This document shows, in pieces, positions 30,262 to 37,981 of a stretch of DNA of 40,953 bases. Location: assembly GCF_004348515.1 (NCBI RefSeq), contig NZ_SMKH01000032.1, positions 1-40,953 of the forward strand, given 5' to 3'. Both the position numbers and the translations under genes were made by a program. This DNA comes from Actinomadura sp. KC345. GTDB taxonomy: Bacteria; Actinomycetota; Actinomycetes; Streptosporangiales; Streptosporangiaceae. The notes beneath the pieces are model-generated. The model ran no database searches. It saw only the letters and a list, made by a program, of their open reading frames with translations, and was not told the DNA's origin. Each line of letters opens with the position of its first letter. The first letter of the stretch is position 1.

Positions 30262-31424
30262 GCCGAGGCCCCCTCGGAGTCCAGGCGGGCGAGGTTCTCG
30301 TCGACCTCCTTCTGCCACGATTCGACCGGACGGGTCGTGTCGATCTCGAACTCGAACCGGTCGGTCATCTCCGGCCTCACGTCGGCGACGTCGACGTAGA
30401 ACTGCTCGTACCAGCGGCGCAGCTGGTAGACGGGGCCGTCCTCCTCGCACAGCAGCGGGTTGTCGATGCGGGCCTTGTTCTTCCAGATCTCGACGTCCTG
30501 CTGGAAGCCGAGCAGGATGAACTCCGACAGCTTCTGCGCCGTCGCCTCGGCCGCCTCCGCCGGCAGCGTGTCGCTGTGCTGGACGATGATCCCCGAGTGC
30601 AGCGAGAACGAGTTCTGGTCGATCGGGTAGTGGCAGTTGATCAGGACGGAGTTCAGGTCGTACCCGTCGTAGTGGTACGTCAGCTCGTCGATCATGAAGG
30701 ACGGGCCGTGGTAGGACGCGACCGAGGTGTTGCCGAGCATCCGCGGCCCGCCGCCGCCCGAGCCCTCGCGCCTGCGGCGGGAGTCCTCCCTGGTCACGCC
30801 CTTCATGATCTGGGTGGCGACCTGGCCCTCGAAGATGTTCTTGAAGAACGTCGGGAAGGACTGGTGGATGTAGAAGAAGTGCGCCATGTCCACGACGTTG
30901 TCGATGACCTCGCGGGCGTTGGTGTGGACCACCTGCTCCGTCCAGCGCCAGTCGGTCCAGTCGTCGCGGGTGGCGCCCTCGATCACCGGGATCGTCACGT
31001 CCGCCGGGGGGTTGTTCCCCTCCGGGTCGTTCCAGACGAACAGGAGCCCGTCCTGCTCCATCGTCGGCCACGACGCGGTCCGGGCCCGCAGCGGGACGCG
31101 CCGCGCGTAGGGGATCGACTTGCAGCGCCCGTCGCCGCCCCAGCGCCAGTCGTGGAACGGGCAGGCGATCTCGTTGCCCTTGACGGTGCCCTGCGACAGG
31201 TCGCCGCCCATGTGCCGGCAGTACCCGTCGAGCACGTTCGTCCTGCCGTCCGCACCGGTGAAGACCACGAGCTTCTGCCCGAACGCGTTGACCGTGTGGG
31301 GCTTGCCGTCCTTGAACTTCTCGGCCAGCCCGAGGCAGTGCCATCCCCGGGCGAAACGGGAGGAGATCGCCTCCGCCTCGATGGCGCGGACGGCGTCCGA
31401 CTCGGTTGCGGTCACGTGGATCAT
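30258..31424 (-). CDS. kshA: 3-ketosteroid 9-alpha-hydroxylase oxygenase component KshA (Rieske)
   Basis: A 388-residue Rieske non-heme iron oxygenase. The Rieske ligands are Cys69, His71, Cys88 and His91 (YCRHMGGDLSQGTVKGNEIA then CPFHDWRW). The mononuclear iron site is NVVDMAHFFYIHQ (Asn176, His182, His187) plus an Asp in GFQQDVEIWKNK. These blocks are diagnostic of KshA, which 9-alpha-hydroxylates 3-ketosteroids and with KstD triggers ring B opening. Its reductase KshB is at 5902. The ATG at 31424 directly abuts AAGGG, so the in-frame GTG at 31415, nine bases from AAGGG, may be the real start (three residues shorter). It heads a four-gene operon with four-base overlaps throughout. Confidence 0.95.
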   Translation of the reverse strand: MIHVTATESDAVRAIEAEAISSRFARGWHCLGLAEKFKDGKPHTVNAFGQKLVVFTGADGRTNVLDGYCRHMGGDLSQGTVKGNEIACPFHDWRWGGDGRCKSIPYARRVPLRARTASWPTMEQDGLLFVWNDPEGNNPPADVTIPVIEGATRDDWTDWRWTEQVVHTNAREVIDNVVDMAHFFYIHQSFPTFFKNIFEGQVATQIMKGVTREDSRRRREGSGGGGPRMLGNTSVASYHGPSFMIDELTYHYDGYDLNSVLINCHYPIDQNSFSLHSGIIVQHSDTLPAEAAEATAQKLSEFILLGFQQDVEIWKNKARIDNPLLCEEDGPVYQLRRWYEQFYVDVADVRPEMTDRFEFEIDTTRPVESWQKEVDENLARLDSEGASA

Positions 31425-31486
31425 CCCTTCGAAGACGGATGGGTGATTCGAACGTTAGGTCGCAGGTCACCATCCCGTTCGGCGAG

Positions 31487-31501
31487 TCCCGCTGGCCGGG
31501 A
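31487..31501. promoter_or_regulatory. Palindromic operator site 6
   Basis: TCCCGCTGGCCGGGA, symmetrical arms, between the divergent kshA and second hsaA-like genes. TAACGT (31457-31452, minus) lies 29 bp beyond it on the kshA side and TGTCCT (31533-31538, plus) 31 bp beyond on the other side. Confidence 0.68.
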
Positions 31502-31567
31502 CGTTTCCGCCCGCCGCGGCACCCTGACATGGTGTCCTGCAAAGGCAGTGCAGAGGAAGGAGCGGGG

Positions 31568-32734
31568 ATGAGCAACGAGGTCCTGGACGCCGTGCGCGGG
31601 CTGCTGCCGGGCATCGCCGAGCGGGCCCGGCCCGTGGACGAGAAGGGACGCATCCCCTCCGAGACCATCCGCGAGCTGACCGCCGCCGGCGTGTTCCGCA
31701 TGCTCCAGCCCGCCCGGTACGGCGGAGCCGAGGACGACCCGGTCGCGTTCTACGAGGTCGTCCGGGCGATCTCCGGCGTCTGCGGCTCCACCGGCTGGGT
31801 CGCGGCGATCCTCGGCGTCCACTCCTGGCACCTCGGACTGTTCGAGGACGAGGCGCAGCACGAGGTGTGGGGCGCCGGGACGGACACGCTGATCTCCTCG
31901 TCGTACTCCCCGATCGGGCGGCTCACCCCGGTCGACGGCGGCTACGAGCTGACCGGGCGGTGGTCGTTCTCGTCCGGCTGCGAGTTCGCGTCCTGGGCCC
32001 TCCTCGGCGCCCTCGTCGTCGGCGCCGAGGGACGTCCCGTCGACTTCATGACGGTGCTCATCCCGCGCGAGGACTACGAGATCCACCAGGTGTGGGACTC
32101 GATGGGCCTGCGCGGCACCGCGAGCGACGACATCGTCGTGGAGAACGCGTTCGTCCCCGCCCACCGCGCGATGCGCAACTTCGAGCAGGCGCAGCTCCGC
32201 AACCCGGGCCGCAAGGTCAACACGGGCCCGCTCTACCGGATGCCGTTCGGGACGATCTTCACCGCCACGGTCACCGCCAGCGTGATCGGCATGGCGGCCG
32301 GCTGCCACGACCACTACGTGGACAGGATGCGCGAGCGGATCCGGCTGAGCCTGGGCGGCGGCCGGTTCGTCGAGGACCCGTTCGCGCAGGTCGCCGTCGC
32401 CCGCGCCGCGTCCGAGATCGACGCCGCGGTCCTGCAGACCGACCGGAACGTCCGGGAGATCCACGAGTACGCGGTCCGCAACGAGAAGATCCCGATGGAG
32501 CTGCGCCTGCGCGCCCGCCGCGACCAGGTCCGCGGCACCGAGCGCGCCATCGAGGCGATCGACATCCTGTTCAAGACCGCCGGTGGCAACTCCCTCCACC
32601 GCGGCAACATCATCGAACGCACCTGGCGCGACGCCCACGCCGGCAGCGTCCACGTGGCGAACGACGTGGAACACGCCCTGTCCATGTACGGCCGCGGCGA
32701 ATTCGGCCTCAAGGTGGAGGACAACCTCGTCTGA
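31568..32734 (+). CDS. Acyl-CoA dehydrogenase-fold flavin monooxygenase, HsaA-like, second copy
   Basis: A 388-residue protein of the same family as 6944-8128: GVFRMLQPARYGGAEDDPVAFYEVVRAISGVCGSTGWVAAILGVHSW, LTGRWSFSSGCEFASWALLG, DSMGLRGTASDDIVVENAFVP and RTWRDAHAGSVHVANDVEHAL. It needs reduced flavin from a partner such as the HsaB-like protein at 2439. The two copies differ clearly in the substrate-facing segments, so they may hydroxylate different ring intermediates, or one may be a desaturase-like relative. AGGAAGGAG precedes the ATG at 31568. It is a single-gene unit divergent from kshA and followed by the hairpin at 32771. Confidence 0.87.
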   Translation: MSNEVLDAVRGLLPGIAERARPVDEKGRIPSETIRELTAAGVFRMLQPARYGGAEDDPVAFYEVVRAISGVCGSTGWVAAILGVHSWHLGLFEDEAQHEVWGAGTDTLISSSYSPIGRLTPVDGGYELTGRWSFSSGCEFASWALLGALVVGAEGRPVDFMTVLIPREDYEIHQVWDSMGLRGTASDDIVVENAFVPAHRAMRNFEQAQLRNPGRKVNTGPLYRMPFGTIFTATVTASVIGMAAGCHDHYVDRMRERIRLSLGGGRFVEDPFAQVAVARAASEIDAAVLQTDRNVREIHEYAVRNEKIPMELRLRARRDQVRGTERAIEAIDILFKTAGGNSLHRGNIIERTWRDAHAGSVHVANDVEHALSMYGRGEFGLKVEDNLV

Positions 32735-32770
32735 CTCCGCCGGGTCTCCCCGGGACCTACGTAGGCCGCG

Positions 32771-32795
32771 TCTATGTAGATGGAATCTACATAGA
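32771..32795. terminator. AT-rich hairpin between convergent genes
   Basis: TCTATGTAGAT-GGA-ATCTACATAGA is an 11-bp perfect inverted repeat, strikingly AT-rich for this DNA, between the convergent hsaA2 (stop 32734) and lipase (stop 32830) genes. A palindrome CCTACGTAGG (32757-32766) lies just before it. It is probably a bidirectional terminator, but without a T-tract an operator-like role cannot be excluded. Confidence 0.6.
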
Positions 32796-32829
32796 TACCG
32801 TCCGTGGGGGCGGGCAAGGCCGGGCTCGG

Positions 32830-34017
32830 TCAGCAGTCGCTCGGTGGGGTTCGGCCTGTGCGGAGGGCTTGGACGTAGTTCAGGCCCTCCTCGAACGACA
32901 CGTCCATCAGGCCGCGGTGGTCGGCGCCGTCGAACATGCCGTACGTGATGCCGCTGTACCTCTTGCACAGGTCGGTCACCACTTGGTCGGTCGCCCCCGG
33001 CGTGACCTCTGCGTCGTCCATGCCCTGGAGGACGAACGTCGGCACCTTCAGGTTCAAGCCGATGGGCTCCTGCGAGCGGAGGTAGGTCTCCAGCGGCGCC
33101 AGGTCCGCGTCCGGGCGGAACACGTCCTCTGTCGGCAGGTCCGCGCTCAGCTCCCTGAGCTGGGCCGTGCACGCGCTGGTACGGGTCGCTCGGACGAGCG
33201 GGGCGGCCCGCTCGGTCACCAGGTCCTCCGGCACGAGGGACGGGTCGGCGGCCTGGGAGCCGGTGAGCATGACGAACAGGAACGGCAGCGCGCCCCTCGC
33301 ACCCGGCAGCCCCGCCTTCACGTAGCCGGGGGTCTGGCTCATGAAGGAACCGGGGGCCAGCGCCAGGGAGCCCTTGAGCCGGACGTCCTGGGGCGTCCGC
33401 CGCTGCGCGGCGGTGAACAGGGCCGCCTGGCCGCCCTGGCTGTGGCCGGCGGCGAACCAGTCGCGTCCGATGCGCCGGTCCAGCCTGCGGGCGGCGCGCA
33501 CGATGTCGGTGACGGTGTTCGCCTGGCTGACGCCGTTCATGTACGGGTGGCCGCCCGGGGTGGCGAGGCCCTCGTAGTCGGTCTGCACGACGGCGTAGCC
33601 CTCGGCCACCCACTTGTCCAGGTACCGCTCGGTGTAGGCGAGGTAGTCGTGGGCGGGGCCGTCGGCGGTGTCGGCGGACGGGGCGCACACGTCGGCGGTG
33701 CCGGTCGTGCCGTGCGCCCAGCTGAGCACGGGCCAGCCGCCGCGCGGCGCCTCGCCCTCCGGGATCGCCACGGTGCCGGTCACGGTGATCCGCGTGCCGC
33801 CCACGCCCTCCGACGTGTAGGTGATCTTCCGGTTGACGGCGGCGCTGGGCAGTGCCGCCGCGTTCGTCAGCGGGTCGCTGTCGAGCAGCCTTCCGCGGTG
33901 CCCCGGCGGGACTCCGTGGTCTCCGGCCTGGGCGGGGACGGCGACGATTCCGGCCGTCCCGGCGAGGGTGATGGCCGCGGTGGCGAGGACCGCGGTGCGT
34001 CTCCTGGCAGATCTCAT
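32830..34017 (-). CDS. Secreted lipase/esterase (secretory lipase LIP family)
   Basis: A 395-residue exported alpha/beta hydrolase. A Sec signal peptide (MRSARRRTAVLATAAITLAG..., likely cleaved after AQA at residue 31) is followed by a lipase domain with WAHGTTGTADVCAPS (oxyanion region), nucleophile elbow AGHSQGGQAA with Ser193, Asp in LQGMDDAEVTP and His in DGADHRGLMDV. The family hydrolyses triacylglycerols and other esters outside the cell. It overlaps the KstD3 stop by four bases, an unusual pairing of an extracellular esterase with an intracellular steroid dehydrogenase; release of steroids from esters is a reasonable inference. Confidence 0.9.
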   Translation of the reverse strand: MRSARRRTAVLATAAITLAGTAGIVAVPAQAGDHGVPPGHRGRLLDSDPLTNAAALPSAAVNRKITYTSEGVGGTRITVTGTVAIPEGEAPRGGWPVLSWAHGTTGTADVCAPSADTADGPAHDYLAYTERYLDKWVAEGYAVVQTDYEGLATPGGHPYMNGVSQANTVTDIVRAARRLDRRIGRDWFAAGHSQGGQAALFTAAQRRTPQDVRLKGSLALAPGSFMSQTPGYVKAGLPGARGALPFLFVMLTGSQAADPSLVPEDLVTERAAPLVRATRTSACTAQLRELSADLPTEDVFRPDADLAPLETYLRSQEPIGLNLKVPTFVLQGMDDAEVTPGATDQVVTDLCKRYSGITYGMFDGADHRGLMDVSFEEGLNYVQALRTGRTPPSDC

Positions 34018-35519
34018 GGGGAGTTCCTCGTGATGTCCTGGACGGCGCGGTAGGCGAACGCCATCGCCGAACCGATGGGGATGCCCGGACCGGGATAGAC
34101 GGGGCCGGTGAAGGAGGCGCTGGTGTTGCCCGCCGCGTAGAGCCCGGGGATGGGACGGTCCGTGCCGTCCAGGACGCGGCCGTCCGGGTCGGTGCGCAGC
34201 CCGCCCTTCGTCCCGAGGTCGCTCAGGACGACCTCCGCCGCGTAGAACGGCGGCTGGCCGACGGCGACCACGCACGGCCTGCCACCGGAGAAATAGCGGT
34301 CGTAGGGGTCCTCGCCCCGGTGGAAATCCTGGTCCACGCCCTTCTCCGCGAAGCCGTTGAACCGCTCGACGGTCGAGGTCAGCGCGTCCGGGGAGAGGTC
34401 GATCCTCCCGGCCAGCTCGTCCAGGGTCCCGGCCTGGACCCAGTGGCCCGACGCCACCTGGTCGTCCGGCGCCAGCGGCGGGACGGAGATCGCCGGGAGC
34501 CCGCCGGAACGGGCGTCGAAGACCAGGTGGAAGGGGCCCTGGGCCGCGGCCATCCGCCGCCCCATCCGGTCGTAGGGGAGGGACTCGTTGGCGAAGCGGC
34601 GCCCCGACCCGTCCACGATGAGCCCGCCCCGGAAGCCGAGCGTGAAGGCGGGCCGCCCGTCCGGGGTCAGCAGGCCGGGGCAGTACCACGCCTGGTCGAG
34701 CAGCCCGGTGGACGCGCCGATCCGCACGGCCGCCTCGATCGCGTCGCCGGTGTTCGCGCCGTCCGGGGCCATCGTCCAGTTCGCGTCGCCGTGCACGCCG
34801 CCCGCCTCCCGCAGCGCCACCGACGACTCGAACCCGCCGGCGGCCAGCAGCACCCCGCGCGCCGCCCGCAGCCGGAGGGAACCGGCCTCCACGCCCACGA
34901 CCCGGCCGTCCTCCACGATCAACCCGGTCAGCGGGGTCTCGGTCCGCACGACGCCGTTCCCCGTCGCGGTGAGCGCCAGCAGGAGCCGCCCGATCAGCGA
35001 ACGGCCCTGCGCCATCGGCTTCGACGCGTGGCCGCGTCCCGCCCGGTCCCGGTCGACCGGCGGCCGGACGAGTCCGGCCAGGTCGCCGAGCTCCTCGACC
35101 GGCAGTTCCGGCGGCACGAACGAACGCCCCATGTCCAGGCGTCCGGGCGCGTCGAAGTAGTCGGGAAACGCCTGGAAGCGGAACTCGATCGCCGGGTCCT
35201 TCTCCAGGAACTCCACCAGCTCGGGCGCCGTCGCCAGGAACGCCTCGCGGCGCTCCTCCTCGGCGTCCCCGAGCAGCGCCCGGAGGTAGGCGCGCGCCGA
35301 CTCCGCCGAGTCGCCGAGCCCGGCCCGCTCCTGCACCCGCGTCCCCGGCAGCCAGATCGCCGACCCCGAGTACGCGGACGTCCCGCCGAGCAGCGCCGTC
35401 TTCTCCAGGACGGCCGTCCGCAGCCCGCCCGACGCCGCCGCGAGCGCACCGGCCATCGCCCCGGCGCCCGATCCGGCCACCACCACGTCGTACTCGTCGT
35501 CCCACCGGGCGTTTCCCAC
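34014..35519 (-). CDS. 3-ketosteroid delta-1-dehydrogenase-like flavoprotein (KstD), third copy
   Basis: A 501-residue FAD enzyme with YDVVVAGSGAGAMAGALAAA, GGTSAYSGSAIWLPG, FPDYFDAPG (position of the first active-site Tyr), GGLIVDGSGRRFANESLPYDR and the C-terminal GPVYPGPGIPIGSAMAFAYRA. The last block keeps Tyr-x3-Gly, so delta-1-dehydrogenation of a 3-ketosteroid is likely. KstD paralogues in actinomycetes commonly divide work by side-chain or 5-alpha/4-ene preference. The GTG at 35519 has GGAGGGG six bases upstream and is preferred over upstream extensions. It is divergent from the KstR-like regulator, with palindrome 7 between, and coupled to the lipase gene. Confidence 0.9.
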   Translation of the reverse strand: MGNARWDDEYDVVVAGSGAGAMAGALAAASGGLRTAVLEKTALLGGTSAYSGSAIWLPGTRVQERAGLGDSAESARAYLRALLGDAEEERREAFLATAPELVEFLEKDPAIEFRFQAFPDYFDAPGRLDMGRSFVPPELPVEELGDLAGLVRPPVDRDRAGRGHASKPMAQGRSLIGRLLLALTATGNGVVRTETPLTGLIVEDGRVVGVEAGSLRLRAARGVLLAAGGFESSVALREAGGVHGDANWTMAPDGANTGDAIEAAVRIGASTGLLDQAWYCPGLLTPDGRPAFTLGFRGGLIVDGSGRRFANESLPYDRMGRRMAAAQGPFHLVFDARSGGLPAISVPPLAPDDQVASGHWVQAGTLDELAGRIDLSPDALTSTVERFNGFAEKGVDQDFHRGEDPYDRYFSGGRPCVVAVGQPPFYAAEVVLSDLGTKGGLRTDPDGRVLDGTDRPIPGLYAAGNTSASFTGPVYPGPGIPIGSAMAFAYRAVQDITRNSP

Positions 35520-35587
35520 GTGAATCCCCTCCGGATCTCGGCGCGGGCACAACGTAAACGCGTGCCGAGCCACGGCGGGAGGCACGG

Positions 35588-35602
35588 TCCCACTGACCGG
35601 TA
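35588..35602. promoter_or_regulatory. Palindromic operator site 7
   Basis: TCCCACTGACCGGTA, between the divergent KstD3 and TetR genes. TTACGT (35557-35552, minus) and GATATT (35633-35638, plus) each lie 30 bp beyond it. Confidence 0.6.
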
Positions 35603-35638
35603 TCGCGGATCGCGGGTGCGGCCGGGAGTCCGGATATT

Positions 35639-35660
35639 GTTCCTTGTCAACAGCAGGAAC
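35639..35660. promoter_or_regulatory. Inverted repeat in the TetR leader
   Basis: GTTCCT (35639-35644) and AGGAAC (35655-35660) form an inverted repeat around TTGTCAACAGC, directly after the -10-like GATATT and before the ribosome site of the TetR gene. It is a possible autoregulatory operator. Confidence 0.35.
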
Positions 35661-35678
35661 GGACCCGGGGGGAGGACC

Positions 35679-36296
35679 GTGGCGAGGATCGCAGCGGGCA
35701 GGCCGTCGGCCGAGCCGAACTCGCCCGAGCAGCACGACCGCCGCAGGCGCATCCTCCGCGCGGCGGCGCGGATCGGCGCGGAGAAGCCCCTCGAACGCGT
35801 CCAGATGCACGACGTGGCCAAGGAGGCCGGGGTCGCGATCGGCACCCTGTACCGGTACTTCCCGTCGAAGGTCCACCTGTTCACCGCGGTCATGGCCGCG
35901 CAGGTCGACCGGCTCCGGGAGCAGGTCCGCGAGCCCGCCCCGGGCACCGCCCCGGAGGACGCGGTCGCCGACCTGCTGGTGCAGGCCAGCCGCAGCCTGC
36001 TGGCCGAGCCGGTGCTGTCCACGTCCATGCTGCACGCGTCCAACACCGCCCACGTCGCGACCGTCGCCGACACCGTCCACATCGACAGCACGATCCGGGA
36101 GACCCTGCTGACGACCGTCGGCATCGACAACCCGACCGTCCAGGACGTCACGCTCGTCCGGCTCCTGGTCCAGTGCTGGTACGGGGTCCTCCAGTCGAGC
36201 CTCAACGGCCGCGCGTCCATGGCCGACATCGAGGGCGACATCCGCCTCGCCTGCCGGCTGCTGCTCGCTCCCCGCTCCAACGCGCCCGGCGAATAG
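35679..36296 (+). CDS. TetR-family regulator, KstR-like
   Basis: A 205-residue TetR protein. The HTH region RRRRILRAAARIGAEKPLER, VQMHDVAKEAGVAIGTLYRYFPSKVHLFTAVM (about 20-72) closely resembles mycobacterial KstR, in particular VQM...VGTLYRYFPSKVHL. KstR represses cholesterol catabolic genes until a CoA-thioester ligand binds. The GTG at 35679 has a long GGGGGGAGGA before it. KstR-like boxes (AGAACGAATTCT-type) are found at 38943 and 39048 near the Hsd4A-like and thiolase genes. Whether this or the IclR protein reads the TCCC...GGGA palindrome is not decided by sequence. Confidence 0.88.
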   Translation: MARIAAGRPSAEPNSPEQHDRRRRILRAAARIGAEKPLERVQMHDVAKEAGVAIGTLYRYFPSKVHLFTAVMAAQVDRLREQVREPAPGTAPEDAVADLLVQASRSLLAEPVLSTSMLHASNTAHVATVADTVHIDSTIRETLLTTVGIDNPTVQDVTLVRLLVQCWYGVLQSSLNGRASMADIEGDIRLACRLLLAPRSNAPGE

Positions 36297-36315
36297 CCGG
36301 TGCGGCGCACCGGGC

Positions 36316-36330
36316 TCCCGGTGATCGGGA
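36316..36330. promoter_or_regulatory. Palindromic operator site 8
   Basis: TCCCGGTGATCGGGA. TAGCGT (36361-36366) follows after exactly 30 bp and the ATG of the SDR lies seven bases after that, implying a leaderless transcript. Confidence 0.68.
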
Positions 36331-36372
36331 TCGCCCCCGGCATCCGCGGCGGGCCCCGGCTAGCGTGCCGCC

Positions 36373-37122
36373 ATGAATCGCTATGACGGCGTGAAAGTGC
36401 TGCTCACCGGGGCGGCGTCGGGCATCGGACGGGCCACGGCGCTCCGCCTCGCCGCCGAAGGGGCCGCGGTCCGCGCGGTGGACGTCTCCGAGAAGGGCCT
36501 GGCCGAGACTGCCGCCGCGGCCGCCGGGCCGGGCACGATCACCGTCCGCACGGCCGACGTCACCGACGAGCCTGCCGTCGTCGCCGCCGTGGCGGACGCC
36601 GCGGAGACGCTCGGCGGCATCGACGTCCTCGTCAACGTGGCGGGCGTCCACAAGACCACCCCGATCGAGACGCTGACGGTGGACGACCTCAACCGGCTGT
36701 TCTCCGTCAACCTCGTCGGGACCGCGCTGTTCTGCCGGGAGGCGCTCAAGCACCTCCCGGACGGCTCCGGCGTGATCGTCAACACGGCGTCGCTGGCGGC
36801 GACGCAGGGAAACCCGTACATGACGGCGTACGCGGCGTCCAAGGGCGCGGTGCTCGCGTTCTCGCTCAGCCTCGCGGCGGAGCTGACCGGCCGCCGCATC
36901 CGCGTCGTGCCGATCTCCCCGGGGTCCGTCGACACGCCGCTGATCCGGGCGGCCGGCATGTTCCCCGAGGGGCTCGACCTCGGCTACTTCTCCAAGATCC
37001 GCTCCTACTTCGGCGCGGCCGACCCGGCGCAGATCGCGGCCGCGATCGCGTTCGCCGGCTCGTCCGACGCGGGCTACTTCACCGGCGCCGACCTCCGCGT
37101 CGACGGCGGCGCGCACACCTAG
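36373..37122 (+). CDS. Short-chain dehydrogenase/reductase
   Basis: A 249-residue classical SDR: TGAASGIG, an Asp at the end of strand 2 (RAVDVSE, NAD preference), VLVNVAGVHK in the NNAG position, catalytic Ser in NTASLAA and YAASK, with GADLRVDGGAHT at the end. No ribosome site is visible before the ATG; the -10-like TAGCGT at 36361 would start the transcript at the ATG. The 3' end and stop lie in a 16-bp tandem duplication. It is followed 29 bp later by the 3-alpha-HSD-like gene, probably one operon. The substrate is presumably a hydroxysteroid. Confidence 0.87.
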   Translation: MNRYDGVKVLLTGAASGIGRATALRLAAEGAAVRAVDVSEKGLAETAAAAAGPGTITVRTADVTDEPAVVAAVADAAETLGGIDVLVNVAGVHKTTPIETLTVDDLNRLFSVNLVGTALFCREALKHLPDGSGVIVNTASLAATQGNPYMTAYAASKGAVLAFSLSLAAELTGRRIRVVPISPGSVDTPLIRAAGMFPEGLDLGYFSKIRSYFGAADPAQIAAAIAFAGSSDAGYFTGADLRVDGGAHT

Positions 37123-37139
37123 AGGCGCGCACACCTAGA
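37108..37139. repeat. 16-bp tandem duplication containing a stop codon
   Basis: GGCGCGCACACCTAGA occurs at 37108-37123 and 37124-37139. The first copy ends the SDR gene (TAG 37120-37122); the second duplicates its last codons and stop downstream and contributes to the ribosome site region of the next gene. Confidence 0.9.
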
Positions 37140-37151
37140 AGGGACACCCAC

Positions 37152-37928
37152 ATGGCACGGACCATCGCCGTCAGCGGCTCGGGGTCGGGCATCGGCAAGG
37201 CCCTCGCCGGGATGCTCCGCGACGCGGGCGACACCGTCATCGGCATCGACCTGCGCGACGCCGAGGTGTGCGCCGACCTCGCCGGGCCGGAAGGCCGTTC
37301 GCGCGCGGTCGCGGAGACGCTGGATCTGTCGGGCGGGACGCTCGACGGCGTCGTCGCCTGCGCCGGCGTCTCGGAGTTCACCGTCCTCCCGGTCAAGGTC
37401 AACTACTTCGGCGCCGTGGCGCTGCTGGACGGCCTGCGCCCCGCCCTCGCCCGCGCCGGGGCGCCCCGCGCGGCCGTCGTCGGCTCCATCTCCGGGACCC
37501 ATCCGGTGGACGACGCCGTCGTCCGTGCCTGCCTGGACGGCGACGAGGCCGCCGCGCTGGAGGCGGCCGGGAAGGCCGTCGAGGCCGGTGCCGGGAACCG
37601 GACGTACTCGTCCTCGAAGGCGGCGCTCGCCCAGTGGGTGCGGTGTGCCTGCGTCACCCCGGAGTGGGCGGGGGAGGGCATCCCGCTGAACGCGATCGCG
37701 CCCGGTGTCGTCCGGACCCCGATGAGCGAGCCGCTGTTCGCCGACGAGGCCATGTTCAAGGTCATGAACGAGGCGGTCCCGATGCCGCTGAACGGCTACG
37801 CCGGCGCCGGGGTGATCGCGGAGGCGCTGCGCTGGCTGATCTCCCCGGTCAACACCCACATGACCGGGCAGATCATCTACGTGGACGGCGGCGCCGAGCC
37901 GACCCTCCGGGGCCCGGGGGTCTTCTGA
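37152..37928 (+). CDS. 3-alpha-hydroxysteroid dehydrogenase/carbonyl reductase-like SDR
   Basis: A 258-residue SDR whose N-terminal half, IAVSGSGSGIGKALAGML and VIGIDLRDAEVCADLAGPEG, closely follows Comamonas testosteroni 3-alpha-HSD (VIS...GIG, GIDIRDAEVIADLSTAEGR, as I recall it), which has 257 residues. VNYFGAVALLDGLRPAL, catalytic YSSSK and a C-terminal YVDGG are also shared. It would interconvert 3-alpha-hydroxy and 3-keto steroids, an entry step for bile acids or androsterone-type compounds. AAGGGA precedes the ATG at 37152. The presence of this enzyme suggests that the locus handles 3-alpha-hydroxysteroids and not only sterols. Confidence 0.85.
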   Translation: MARTIAVSGSGSGIGKALAGMLRDAGDTVIGIDLRDAEVCADLAGPEGRSRAVAETLDLSGGTLDGVVACAGVSEFTVLPVKVNYFGAVALLDGLRPALARAGAPRAAVVGSISGTHPVDDAVVRACLDGDEAAALEAAGKAVEAGAGNRTYSSSKAALAQWVRCACVTPEWAGEGIPLNAIAPGVVRTPMSEPLFADEAMFKVMNEAVPMPLNGYAGAGVIAEALRWLISPVNTHMTGQIIYVDGGAEPTLRGPGVF

Positions 37929-37934
37929 TCCGCA

Positions 37935-37972
37935 CCGGTGGCCGCCCCTTCGCGCCTCGGGGCGGCCACCGG
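37935..37972. terminator. Bidirectional hairpin terminator
   Basis: CCGGTGGCCGCCCC (37935-37948) pairs with GGGGCGGCCACCGG (37959-37972) around a 10-base loop, between the convergent 3-alpha-HSD (stop 37928) and Hsd4A-like (stop 37982) genes. It has no T-tract, as is common in high-GC actinomycetes. Confidence 0.8.
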
Positions 37973-37981
37973 CGGTCCGGA

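Noticed and set aside
31446-31452. GATTCGAAC-like tRNA T-loop sequence
   Set aside because: No acceptor, D or anticodon arm can be drawn around it; it lies in the kshA promoter region. No tRNA or rRNA was found in the window.
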